NCBI RefSeq assembly: GCF_022539315.1
Contig: NC_066326.1
Span: 17,624,601-17,688,600, forward strand
Length of the DNA stretch: 64,000 bases
DNA from: Serinus canaria
Lineage: Eukaryota > Chordata > Aves > Passeriformes > Fringillidae
Reading direction: 5' to 3'
How positions within the stretch are numbered: the stretch's first letter is position 1; each line of letters starts with the position of its first letter. The notes beneath the pieces were generated by a model. That model was not told the origin of the DNA. It ran no database searches and saw only the letters and a list, made by a program, of their open reading frames with translations. Positions 43,641 through 55,781 of the stretch are shown one piece after another. A program made the translations under genes and the position numbers.

Positions 43641-45142
43641 ACTTAAAGGTCCTTTCTAAAGCACAGACCCAATTCTCTTTTTCCCTGCCTGGTGATAGGG
43701 GACAGTTCATACTGGCCACGTTATCAGTTTCCCACTGGAGATAAGGCAGAAAGCACTTGCAGCTCAATGTGAGCTCCAAAAAACCTGGAAATTCTCTTTT
43801 AGGCCTGGCAGATATCAACAGAGCCCTACAAACTCAGCAGTGTTTTACTTGATTGTTAACATGGCAGAGGAAATGATGTTCTTTTCATTAAGTGTCCAAA
43901 CAGAACCAGCTCAGCCTCTTGAAATCCCTGGGGTTTTTGCCTGTCTTGGCATGGAAAAATTCCTGGCTGCTTGGCCCCTTTCTTGGTGCTTTGGTGATCT
44001 CCTGAGTCTTTGTTTTCATTAAAAGGAATTAATGCCTGCATGCCTCTTACAAACACTCCTGAGAACAGACATCAGAAATTACCTGAACTTGTATCATTTT
44101 GGATTTATAGATTTAATAAGGGTTATTTGCACTTCCTATTTCTGTTCCAGTGGATTTCTTCACTTTAATTAGAATTTAATTTGATACTCTGTGGGGGATT
44201 TAATAATGTCATTTTTTTGTACTAGTGATGTTCACACAAAGAAACAAAGACATGAAAACTTGCAGTCCATAACTTAGAATGTGGATTCAAGTTGGAAACC
44301 TAACTACTGGACAAGTTTTGATGCCATAAAAACTGTCCTGCATGGTAAAGTCCAGGCCTCTTCAAGAAAGGAAAGAGAATCCTTCAGGCATCCCTTATCA
44401 CTGTACTGAAGGGTTTTCTGTAGCTCCTGTAATTCTGTAAATCCATTTTTTCTTTATTTTCCCAATCCACTGATAGGCAGAAGCAGCACCACTTCTCTCA
44501 GGTGTGCCACACTTTCAGATTTGTTCCCATTTTCTCCCCCTTGTTTTCCTCAGTGTTTTCCAGGTGTTCCAGACATGACCACTGGAAGCAGCTGCTCTGC
44601 CAATCTCTTTTTTTTTGAATGACAAATCAGCCACATGCAGATTATGCCTCCAAAGAATCAAAGTGAAAGCCCCATCAAGGGATCACAATGTGCAACATCT
44701 TCATTCCCCTGTCAGCTGTGGCAATCCCATCCCAAGGATAATTTAATTAATTTGCCCTTGCCATGTATTTCCTGCAGCTCATTTCAGTGTAGATTGAGAT
44801 AATCTCCTCTGCTCCTGGGAAGAATTACATATTTGTAAATAGAAATCAATGCCAATCAAGTGCAGCAAATGATTTCAGATTGATGTCTTCAAAAAATTCT
44901 CAGAGGATGGGGGGGAAAAAAATCCCCAAACCCTCCTGCAGTTGGTGATAGGAGAGGATGTGCTCAGCATCAGAGTTGTTTCCATGGAAACAAGGAGCCG
45001 CATGATGCCCAGAGCTGGAGGAGCATGCTCAGGGCAGAAATAAATCAGATTTTGCTCCTTTTGTTTTGAAACCCAGCCCAGGTTTGCTGCTGGGAAAGCT
45101 TTGCCTCGTGTGTGAGAGTCCAGGTGATGGGCAGAGAGGGGC
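43641..45142. other. Intergenic, no gene seen
   Basis: AT-rich unique sequence between the triplicated unit and the type-2 LTR. No features supported. Confidence 0.65.
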
Positions 45143-45588
45143 TGCTGCCTCAGGGTTTGGATTTCTATTTTCCCATTCTGTGCTGCTTTAGTGTGTGGGG
45201 CTGAGCTTTGTGATAGGGGATGGTGAGCTGTGCACAGAGCAGGGAGACAAAACAATTCCTGCTCCAGCTGGGCACCAAGGACAAATGATCCCAATCTCAG
45301 CCCAGGAGCACAAACCCCGTGGGCTGGAGAGAGAAAAACAAGGGTGGGACTGCCTGGGCTAAAGCTGGGCTGGGACAATGAACTGCAAGGTGGGAATGGA
45401 GCAGAGCTGATCCCAGGGAGAGACCCCGTGCCCATTTTGGGGCCATTTTGGCTCATCTTGGGTGCAGCCCTGGCTGGGCTCTGGTGCTGCCCAAGGTGGG
45501 TCCATGGAGGAGATCCTTGGAATCAATCCCTGCTTTATTCCTTAACTCCATCCAGCCTCTGCTCTAGGGCAGCCTGAACAAGGCATCA
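45143..45588 (+). mobile_element. Solo LTR, type 2, sense copy
   Basis: Starts TGCTGCCTCAGG (a one-base change from the type-2 terminus) and ends GGCATCA, 446 bp. The first half closely matches the reverse complement of 39888-40358. The middle differs, then 'aactccatccagcctctgct' matches again near the end. Flanks are G-rich (left 'ggggc', right 'gggggc'), so a target duplication is possible but ambiguous. No primer-binding site follows, consistent with a solo LTR. Confidence 0.75.
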
Positions 45589-48500
45589 GGGGGCCAGGAG
45601 TGCTGGAGTCCTGATAAACATAAGGTGAAATAATTCTCATTTTTCCTGTGGGAAAACTCTGCCCCCTGCACCCAGAGTTTCAAAGGAAATCTCAGCAAAA
45701 TGAATTTCAGTTCCCACTTTGAACAGAAAATGACCCAAATGACAGATCACAGCAGCAAGCTCTCATCTGCCAAAACAGATAAACTCAATTTTTCTCCTCC
45801 ATTTCAGTTCTGCTCGTGAGCTGCTGCTTTTCCTTGTTTACAGCCTTGCATTGGGACAGTATTTGAGTTTAAATCAGAAAAAACCCAACACTGATGAGGA
45901 AAAATTCCTGAAATGAATCCCTCTGTCCTCAGAGGATTTTTAAGTGTGTTTTCAGAAAGGAAGTGGTTGCTTTAAGATGGAGAAAGAGCCTGATCTGTGT
46001 AGTGCAGCTCTGGTGGTTGGCATTTGTAGCTCACAGTGTGTCTGGAATACAAAATGAGCCATTCACAGACACCCACAGGCTGCTGGGGCTGCAGCCTGCA
46101 TTTATTCAAGCCCATACTCAATCTGATTTCCCTGAAGAATAAGACCTCTGTTGGAGCTCTCTTGAATCACACTTGTTTTTCATGGCTGACTTGGGCTTTT
46201 AAAAATAGCCCAAACTATAAATAATAGAAAAATAAATGTATGTTTTTATGTCATTAACACACAGGTTACAAAAGTACATCAGAAAAAATAAAAACCAACA
46301 TAAGATTGAGGTCAGGGTTTCTTTGCCACTAGCTCATGGTGGTGTTGCTGTTGTTGCTACTCTTTTCCAACTCTTAAAATTGCCATTTTTCATCCGCTTG
46401 GATCATAATAAAGAAATTAAGAAGGAACTCCTGAAAAAGCTTTGTTTGACTTGAAAAATGGTTCCTGATCTTCATTTTTTTTCCTTGTTCAGCACTTCCT
46501 TGGGCCTTAAAATATTTGCTGTCTAGCTGGATGCAAAAGGAGCAGTTTTATAGATAAAATATACACCAGAATTAAAGTAATTGAGGGAAATTCTGTGTTT
46601 TTCTTCCTGTCCCCAGTAACTAATAGAGGCAATGGGAATATTTGCAAGAAAAGAAGATTTATTCTAATACTTTTTCCAGACTTAAAATTCCTAATAAATT
46701 TCAGCTAAAAGAGCAGGCTGTACAAATCCACCCCTAAAGAAAAATCCTAGAATTCCTGACAGAGAGGAGTAAGGACAATGATCATAAATGTGGGGGCTGC
46801 AGCTCCAGCACCACGGGGTCCTATTGCTGGAATTCCCACTGTTTCTGCTCATGGAAATTCCACTTTTTCTGCTCATGGAGAAGCTCTAAACTCTCTGCTG
46901 GAGTTCTCTCCCATTTTATAAACATTGATCTCTGTCTTGGGCACAGCAAATGCAGAAAGTCCCTGCAGCATTTCTGGCTGGACTTTCTCCTGGGAGGGGA
47001 AATTTGTGATTTCTGGCCCTAAATGCAGCAGTGTCTGTACAAAATTCACAGTTCTGTGAATTTCTGACTTCTTGCATGATTTGATCTCCCTGGGTAGGGG
47101 AGTTTGTAACTATCCTTGGCAAATTCTGTAAACCCTGAGAAATTAACCCATAATTCCCTTTGTGCCCTTATTTCCCACCCTTCAAAGCATTTTATTGACA
47201 ATATCTAGGCTCAAACCATATTTTTAATTTTTTCTTTTTTTTTTCCCAATGAGGCACCAAATGGTTTTGTTTTGTTTGGTTTCTGTCTGTTCATTTCCAA
47301 AAGTTAAAAAATAATAATTACTGCTCTAGCATTGCAAACCCATAACTTTAGAAGCAATTATAGATTCTGGTTCAAAAAAATCTCTGCCTGTGATGGCTCC
47401 AAACACTTCCCTGCTATATTTATGGATTTGTTTCATGCAGTTTGTAGTGGCCTTCTGTGAATTTATCCCCCAAACTGATTGTCAGAAGGGCACAGCTGCT
47501 GTGTTTAAACTGAAATCCTGATCTATAGAGCCCTGTTTCAATTAAGCAAAAAGAAAAAGGACATTTTTAGTGGTTTTCTGGGTTTCTCAAACTCCCAAAG
47601 CTCCATCTCTAAACTTTAAGGTCTCCAAATATTTCAGAGGGCTGATAACAACAATGCTGATAACGAATTAGCAATTTGTGGTGCCAAAAGTTCAGAGTCT
47701 GCCTTTGCAGCTGATTTGCAGCTTCATTTCTTCTCTCCCTTTAATGACTTGCTCTGCAGTTAATTACTGGTCTCTCTGCACTGCCATTGGTAATTCTACA
47801 GAACTGCTTTCAGTTTTAACTTGCCATCAGCACTGAAAACTGAAATTGCACATGTTGGAGGGCTGTGATCTCCACTACATCAAACAGAGAGCCAAGGGAA
47901 GGAAAGGGATTGTTGAGGATGAGAAGCACAACAATTGAGTTAATGGAATGGTCATGGCTGCTCTCAGGGAGTTTTAGAAATATCTGCACCTAATTCCAGC
48001 CTTGTCTCACTCTAAGATAATTGATCCAGTTGAATAATCAAATGTTTTCAGTTTTCAAATGACAATTTGGTCTTTTTGGGCTTTTTAAGTCCAGTGTTGA
48101 GGAAGAATATTCAGCAATTAGAGCTAAGTGACTTGGTTTTTCCTAGTCCTACCCAAAGCACCTGGTTTTGCACTAAATAACACTGGAATTAGTACCTGCA
48201 TTTATAAAGGCAATTTAATATAAAGTAAAGTGTGCTTTGTGCAAGTCATTTTTGCAATATAATTTTTTCTCTCAATTATTCCAACCTCCTGATGCTGTGA
48301 AGAAAACCTTTCCAAATTTCTGATGGGTTTTACACCTGTGCACAACGAATATCCAAAGAAACTTCATTGCCTTTTCAAAGGGAAGGAGAGAGCAGCTTTT
48401 CCTTGTAAATCATCTTGGAATAGAGGAAGAAAATAATAAGGAACACCCTGATGATTCTGTGATCTTGTGAAAAGCAGACACAAGAGGCAGAATCAATGTT

Positions 48501-49124
48501 GCTGTGACAAAAATTACCTTGGTGGCTGCACTAGAGGAACAGAGCCCCCAAATATTTGTATTTTCCAGCTGAAAGCCTCATGTGCACAATGAGATAACAG
48601 AGATTTCTTTGAGGATGAAATTTTATTTTCTGGAAGTATTATCCCAACCAAAAACCACAAGTCCTTCTGTGGTGAAGGAACTCTTGGAACCTCTTTTACA
48701 CCTCTGTGTGTCCACTTGAGAAAAAACAATCATTTTGCTATAATTTGCTTTTTTTTTTTCATATATTGGACTGCTCAGTCACCTCAAAGTCCTGCAGAGT
48801 GCCCCTGTGTGAAATACAGAGCCCACACTCGGGACCTTCTCTGAAATGGTACAAATCTGCCTCAATTTATGAATGTCTTTGGTCCACAAAACTTTCCTTT
48901 TCCTTATCATTTATCTTACAAAATATTGGGAAAACATTTCTCTATTTTACTCAATGATTATTCACTGAATGCTCAGACTAGAGTTCATAGCTTAGGGTCA
49001 GGACTAGCAAAAAATAAGCCTGACAGGTCAGGTCATCAAATATTGTAAAGAAAAAATTATGTATCTACTTGAAAAAATGTTACCCCTCTCTCAAAATATG
49101 GTTTTAAAAATATTTTAAAGAATT
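45589..49124. other. Intergenic, no gene seen
   Basis: Mostly AT-rich unique sequence. A small tandem duplication of a segment with 'tttctgctcatgga' lies at 46831-46882. No gene, RNA or transposon was recognised. Confidence 0.65.
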
Positions 49125-49177
49125 ATTTTCTATCTACTTCACACAGAGGTTTAATCTGTGTGAAGTAGATAGAAAAT
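49125..49177. repeat. Perfect 22-bp inverted repeat with 9-nt loop
   Basis: Arms 49125-49146 and 49156-49177 are exact reverse complements (22 bp), separated by 'aggtttaat'. Arm 1 begins 'attttctatc' and arm 2 ends 'gatagaaaat'. The arms show no mismatch, so the structure is either young or maintained. Confidence 0.95.
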
Positions 49178-50178
49178 CCTCCTCATTGGTTTTTTGGGGG
49201 GGGGTCAGGTTTGCTCTGCATTCAGAAACATTATAGTGGAACTTGCTCCTGAGGAAAAGAAATGTATTAACTTAGTAACCAAAATGTGAATTTGGGCCTT
49301 CAAAAACCTGCAGTCAAATAAAAGCACAACTTGCCAGTGATAAATTACCTCACCTGGGACACATACCTGAAGTTCTACCTCTCTTCCACCTTCATTTCTT
49401 ACTTGGAATAGGATTCTTTTCTGCAAGCTGGTCTAGAACTGAAATAATTACCAGGAAATAAAATGTATGGCTGTGCTACCCACTAAGGTTGTCAAAAGAG
49501 ATTATCCTGGTCTGGCTAAAAATTTAATTATTTTAACACTCCACTATATAAATAGAGCATCCAAATAACAAACTTGAGGGAGGAATGTTTTCACTCTTGG
49601 AAATCTTCCAGGAATGTTTCTGGGAGGAATTATAATTTGGTCTTGGTGGATGCCTTGCTGGTGCTGCTGTGTTTGACTGAGGTGCTGTGCAGGTGGTGGA
49701 GGCACAGCCATCCCTCAGGGCAGGGAATTTCCCTGCCACCACCTTCTCGTGCCTCCAGTTCATGTGCAGCTACATTTTTCAAGTATTGTGAAAGAATTTG
49801 TAAATCTGAGTTATCACCAGCACCTCCAAAGCACCAAAATTGCATTTTTGTGTTGTTCTCACTGCTCTCATTCCAGCAGAAAGGGAAATAAAGGGGGTTC
49901 AGCCATGTGCCATGGATTGTGCCTGCTGCTTGGCAGGTTGGTGCTGCTGAGCAGGTGCTGCCACACAATCCCAGCTTTGGGTGCCAGGCTGTGCTGTCCT
50001 GCTTTCACAGCACACCAGGGCAAGCTGCATCCCCTGGCCCTGCAAACTCAGAAATGCTTTTCCACTTCTCTTTGGAAATGAGCTCATCAGGATGGGAGGG
50101 TGCCATGCTCATTTATAAACACTCCAGGGTTTTTTATCTGATTATCACATCCTAAAGTGCACGTGTGTGCTATGCTCT
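49178..50178. other. Intergenic, no gene seen
   Basis: A 10-G run near 49196-49203 follows the hairpin. Nothing else is supported. Confidence 0.6.
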
Positions 50179-50607
50179 TGATGCCTTAGCATTTTAAATT
50201 GTGTATTTTCCATCTCTTTGCACTCCTGCAGCTCTTTGGTGTGTAACTCCAAACCCCCCAGCCAGGGTCAGCTGCAGCTTTCCCATTCTGGGCAGACACA
50301 GCAATTCCTCTCCAGGCCTGGCAATCAAGGACACCTCACTGCCCCAGGGCCCAGAGATGGGAACAAAAGGGACTTGGGGGGAGCAAACCTGGGGTCAGTG
50401 ACTTCATTCCCTGGAGCTGGAATTGGCAGATCAACCCCCAGTGTGCAAATGGACCAAACTTATAAAAGTATAAAAACCTGGGAAACATTTTCCATTTTGG
50501 GTTTCACCTGCCCTAAATGCACCTGCAGGCCCTTCAATAAATAGAACTGCTTTTTATTCCCTTAATGCTGCATGGCCTCTGGTTTAGGTAGCCCTGACAT
50601 GGCATAA
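50179..50607 (+). mobile_element. Solo LTR, type 1, sense copy
   Basis: Runs from TGATGCC to GGCATAA (the last-but-one base is changed from C), 429 bp. It is flanked by a 4-bp direct repeat CTCT (50175-50178 and 50608-50611). A TATA box-like 'tataaaag' is at 50461 and AATAAA at 50536-50541, 75 bp downstream, which fits a U3-R-U5 order. It is the reverse complement of 35305-35748. A 4-bp duplication is typical of class-I (gamma-like) retroviruses. Confidence 0.85.
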
Positions 50608-53600
50608 CTCTAATATTCCTCACTTTAATATTGATTTTAGCAGAATGGGAACTCTGAACAACCACTGCCACATTCCTGACAGTGCTACTCCCCCATTTAT
50701 TGACAGTTGCAGCTGGTTTCACACTCTAAAGCCTGACAAATATTCATCATTTGAGTTTAATTAGAGACAGAGTAATGGGCTAGCTGGAAACTCAGGGATG
50801 ATATAGCAAAACCCCAAGCAGAAGTCTCAGCTCTGGGTGACATCATGTGCCAGCTCCCAAAATTCACTGAGTGGCACCAGTGATGTCCCTCTTTGGTACA
50901 AAAGTTTCTGGTTTTATGGTCTCTTTTTCCCCCTGCTGCAGCTTCCCCTGGGTGCTGTGTAGAGCAGGAGACCTCATCCTTCCTGGCATTCCCAATCCCA
51001 TTCAACTGCAAAACTGATTTTCCCAGTGGTCACCTCCTCTCTGCTTCTGCTCTTTCCCATTTTTTCAGACAGGTGGGACTTATTAATGATAAAATACAAA
51101 GTTTCAGCTGCAAGATCTCCTTTATGGCACTAAGCACTGAGGTATAAAAAGTGAAATCCCAATAGTGCTGGGAGCCAAGTGCAGTCCTTTCTGCATGATG
51201 TCCTTGGGTTTTGATTTGGCAGGGTCCCTGCCTTCTGGGTGGTCTGAAGATCTCCAAGTCCTCTGGCAAGTGAATGGCCTTTTTTCCAAAGCAACTGGCC
51301 ACATCCTCTTTTTTTTTTTTTTTTTTTAATTAAAAAAAGTTATTCAGCCACTTAGTCCTTTCAGTTTCACTCAGGAACTCCATTCTAGAGAGACTTTTGG
51401 TGGTTCTTAATTCAGCTAGACAGAAAGTTTCTAGTGACACTGCATTATGCAAAATCCCCAACAAACACAGAGGGGAGGAACAAGTTAAACATGTTGTTAG
51501 AGGAAGAAGGATGTTTTTAAAAGTCTCTGGAAGGAGCTCAACGGAAGTTTCATGTCTTACACACTCTGCCTCTTAACTGCCCCTCTGAAATATTTATTTT
51601 ATATTTTGCTTGCATTGCTCCATCTCCCAAACAGGAGAGATGTGGAGGTATTAATGCATTTATCCTGGCACTGTGGTGTGGTTGTAATGAGAGCATCCCA
51701 GCAGTGAGACATTTTAGCAAGGGGGAATTTAGCAACTTGTCCTGTGATGAACCTGCCAGGGGAATTCAGGAGAGGGATTGGGAGCAGGGGGAACCAAAGC
51801 TTGGCAGGTGCTGGGGGTCACAACAACCCAGGGGAAGGCTTGAACAGACTCCTCAGTGTGCAGATTTGATCCCTGCTGGAAGTGGACAGGATGTGCAACC
51901 CACATGGAGCAGGGACTGAGGTGACAGCTTGATGGCATTTGCATTTTGCAGCCCTCCTGTTTCAGGGGAAAAAGGACAGAAAACTCCTGTTTGGCCATAG
52001 AAGGAAAAAAAGAAACATTCCATCCCTGAAGAAGAAACCCCTGAAAACATTTCAGTGTTACAGGACTTGTTCAGACCTTTGCAAAGTTCTAAAACCAACT
52101 TATAAAGAGAATAAAAATGGAATTAATTCCTGCTGGAAACACAAAGCACTGAGACCAGATCAGTATTAATACTTGTCCTGTTCCTACAGATGTTATAGAA
52201 ATACATTTATTTATATATTTAAGCTGTATTTAATAATTCAGCTGTGTTCTGGGGAATGGGAAAGTATCAGCTTAGTAGGAATTCCAGAGTTGTCTCTGTC
52301 AGAGAATTCTATATTTTTTTAGATTGTGCTATAAATTCTAAAATCCCAGCAGGCATTCCCCCTTTCCCTGTCACTCTGGACTGTGAGCACATGACTGGAA
52401 AAAGCAAAAAATGTTTTATTAGCATCTCTTAAACCATTTTCAGCCAATAAAACCTGAATTTCAGCCACCAAAACCTCTAAAAATATCACCAAGGAGTTGT
52501 TTTGCTTCCCATTCTGATGACAGCACAAAAACTCTTTCCAGTGCAGAGTGGTGGGATCACTGCCCCATATTTTGGAGTGCTTTAATGCATTATTTCTGCA
52601 CAGGTTGTACAAAATAGCAGCTCCTCAGAGAAACCCCAGCTTTACTATTTGAACTGAAGTGTGAAGCACCAGACTTTCCACACCCTGAGAATGCCTTTCC
52701 TGTGGGAGGAATTACTCACATTATTCACCTGTCAGAGTTTTCTCACCAAGGTCTTTACAACTCTTGCCTTGTGCTTTGGAAGTTAAGTGAGGCTCAGTAG
52801 CTGTGCTGCACATTTTTGGGAAGTAAAAAAAGCAATTCTAAAAAGCCATTTAGGTGTAAATTAGTGAAATTTGTCATTTTCTATTAAACTGAAATGTGGA
52901 TTAAAGCAGTGGTGCAGCATGGAAATCAAGGGTAGCACAGGCAATAATCGATGGGAATGATTATCCCTCTGCAGCCTGCCTCCCTCGGGGATCAGTGCCC
53001 TCACTAATTACCCTGAGGAGATTTAAAGGGTGATTAAAAACTGGAGGGATTTCAACAGGGGAAAAAAAAACCCAAAACAACAAAAGCAGCAATCAGGTTC
53101 CCGAGTTGTGCTTCCTGTTAGGTTCCCAATTTTCTCATTTGCACTGAAATCCAAGGGGTTGGATCCTCCCAGACTTATTCCCCTTTTATGCACACAACAA
53201 GACACTGTGGAATTTCACTGTAATACCAGGAATTCATTGCTGGAGAAGACATTCACACTATAAATGCATTTTATTTTTACCCCCAAGACATGCCTAATTT
53301 TGAATTTTTTTTCTACCAAACACAAATTATTACTAAAAGTTCATCTATGGGCATGCCTACTCTATTTTCACTTTTTTTTTTCTTTTCTCCAGCAGGTTCC
53401 TATATGCTTGGATAAAAGCAAATCAATTCAAGTTCATCTTTCAATTTTTTGAGTGAACAAGAGAGACACCAGTCATTTGAATCTTAAGATTCTTCAGTAG
53501 AAATAGATATTCTGAAGGAGTACTCCAGCTACACAACAAATAATTTGAAATTCCTAGAGGCTTAATGAAGTACTATGATGGCTTGAATTATTAATATTTA

Positions 53601-53940
53601 CCAGCCCCATCCCTCCAAAAAATAAAAGTCTGGCATATTAAAAGTTTATTTATCCTTTAATAATGTGTATTATATTTAATGTCCTCTCAAAAGCATGGTC
53701 AATGAAATTAGGATCATCACACAAAAATATTAAAAAAAGTATTCCAGGAACCAGCATCTTGCACCATATGTGCCCTCTTTAAAATTAAAAAAAAAAAAAA
53801 AAGAAAAAGGAAAAAAAGGGCATTAAATGGATTTTAGAATAGAAAAAAATCATTAAGTTTTGCTTTGTATCCTATTGTTTATAAATTGCCTTAATATTTT
53901 TCCTAAGATTGTTGAGCTCCTGAGAAATGTGAGCCTGGGG
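50608..53940. other. Intergenic, no gene seen
   Basis: Contains a T run at 51308-51327 and AT-rich unique sequence. Open frames up to 97 codons have no recognisable features. Confidence 0.65.
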
Positions 53941-54290
53941 AAGGGTGTCAGTCCTGAGGGAGCTGGGAAGGGGCTCAGCCTGGAGAAAAGGGGGCTCAGG
54001 GGGCCCTTCTGGCTCTGCACAACTCCTGCCAGGAGGGGACAGCCAGGGGGATTTGGGATCCAATCCTAGGGAATGGCCCCAGGCTGGCCCAGGTGGGAGG
54101 GACAGGAGCGGGGATTTCCCCATGGAAAGGGAGCTCAGGAATTGGAACTGCCCAGGGGGGTTTGCAGTGCCCATCCCTGGAGTGTCCAAGGAATTCCTGG
54201 ATGTGGCACTCAGAGCTCTGGGCTGGGGACAAGGTGGGCACAGCTGGGACTCGCTGGCCTTGCAGCTCTTTTCCAACCTCAGTGATTTGA
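53941..54290 (+). mobile_element. CR1 LINE 3' fragment (source of the 35-bp minisatellite tail)
   Basis: Shows CR1 landmarks in order: 'gaaggggctcagcctggaga', then 'ccatccctggagtgtccaa', then 'gatgtggcactcagagctct', then 'ctcttttccaacctcagtga'. The copy ends exactly where the 35-bp minisatellite begins. It is sense-oriented and 5'-truncated. Confidence 0.85.
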
Positions 54291-55781
54291 GTCGAGGATT
54301 CCTTGGCTTATTCTGGGATCCTTTGAGTCTAGAACTCCATGGATTATTTTGGGATCCTTCAGGCTAGAACTCCATGGCTTATTTTGGAATCCTTTCACTC
54401 TGGGGTTCCATGGTTTATTCTGAGATCTTTCACTCCAGGGTTCCATGGTTTATTCTGGGATCTTTCAGTCTAAGATTTCCTGGCTTATTCTGAGATCTTT
54501 CACTCTGGGGCTCTGTGGTTTATTCTGGGATCCTTTCACTCCAGGGTTCCATGGTTTATTCTGGGATATTTCACTCCAGGATTCCATGGTTTATTCTGGG
54601 ATCTCTCTCTCCAGGGTTTCATGGTTTATTCTGGGATATTTCACTCCAGGGTTCCATGGTTTATTCTGAGATCTTTCACTCCAGGGTTCCATGGTTTATT
54701 CTGGGATCTCTCACTCCAGGGTTCCATGGTTTATTCTGGGATCTCTCACTCCAGGGTTCTGTGGTTTATTCTGAGATCTTTCACTCCAGGGTTCCATGGT
54801 TTATTCTGGGATCTCTCACTCCAGGGTTCCATGGTTTACTCTGCGATCTTTCACTCCAGGGTTCCATGGTTTATTCTGGGATCTCTCTCTCCAGGGTTCC
54901 ATGGTTTATTCTGGGATCTCTCTCTCCAGGATTCCATGGTTTATTCTGGGACCTTTCGCTCCAGGATTCCATGGTTTACTCTGCGATCTTTCACTCCAGG
55001 ATTCCATGGTTTACTCTGAGATCTTTCACTCTGGGGCTCTGTGGTTTATTCTGGGATCCTTTCACTCCAGGGTTCCATGGTTTATTCTGGGATCTCTCAC
55101 TCCAGGATTCCGTGGTTTACTCTGCGATCTTTCACTCCAGGGTTCCATGGTTTATTCTGAGATCTTTCACTCCAGGGTTCCATGGTTTATTCTGGGATCT
55201 CCCACTCCAGGGTTCCATGGTTTATTCTGGGATCTCTCACTCCAGGGTTCCATGGTTTATTCTGGGATCTCTCACTCCAGGATTCCGTGGTTTACTCTGC
55301 GATCTTTCACTCCAGGGTTCCATGGTTTATTCTGGGATCTCTCACTCCAGGGTTCCATGGTTTATTCTGGGATCTTTCACTCCAGGATTCCATGGTTTAC
55401 TCTGGGATCTCTCACTCTAGGGTTCCATGGTTTATTCTGGGATATTTCACTCCAGGATTCCATGGTTTACTCTGAGATCTTTCACTCCAGGGTTCCATGG
55501 TTTATTCTGGGATCTCTCACTCCAGGATTCCATGGTTTATTCTGGGATATTTCACTCCAGGGTTCCATGGTTTATTCTGGGATCTCTCTCTCCAGGATTC
55601 CATGGTTTACTCTGAGATCTTTCACTCCAGGGTTCCATGGTTTATTCTGGGATATTTCACTCCAGGATTCCATGGTTTACTCTGCGATCTTTCACTCCAG
55701 GGTTCCATGGTTTATTCTGGGATCTCTCTCTCCAGGGTTCCATGGTTTATTCTGGGATCTCTCTCTCCAGGGTTCCATGGC
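54291..55781 (+). repeat. 35-bp minisatellite, about 42 units
   Basis: Units read 'ccatggtttattctgggatc' followed by 'tttcactccagggtt' or close variants. The first few units, nearest the CR1, are more diverged ('ctccatggattattttggga'), and the array becomes homogeneous to the right. Since 35 is not a multiple of 3, the frame rotates and repeats every 105 bp, giving 35-residue peptide repeats. With no stop in any forward frame this produces open frames up to 337 codons, which are not genes. Confidence 0.97.

Noticed and set aside
44875..45456. 193-codon minus-strand frame, and a similar peptide at 40047-40370 on plus
   Set aside because: The similarity comes from the shared type-2 LTR being read in the same relative orientation, not from a conserved gene.
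35305..50607. One large palindrome or inverted duplication
   Set aside because: Only the LTRs are inverted relative to each other; sequences beside 40358 and 45143 do not match in reverse complement.
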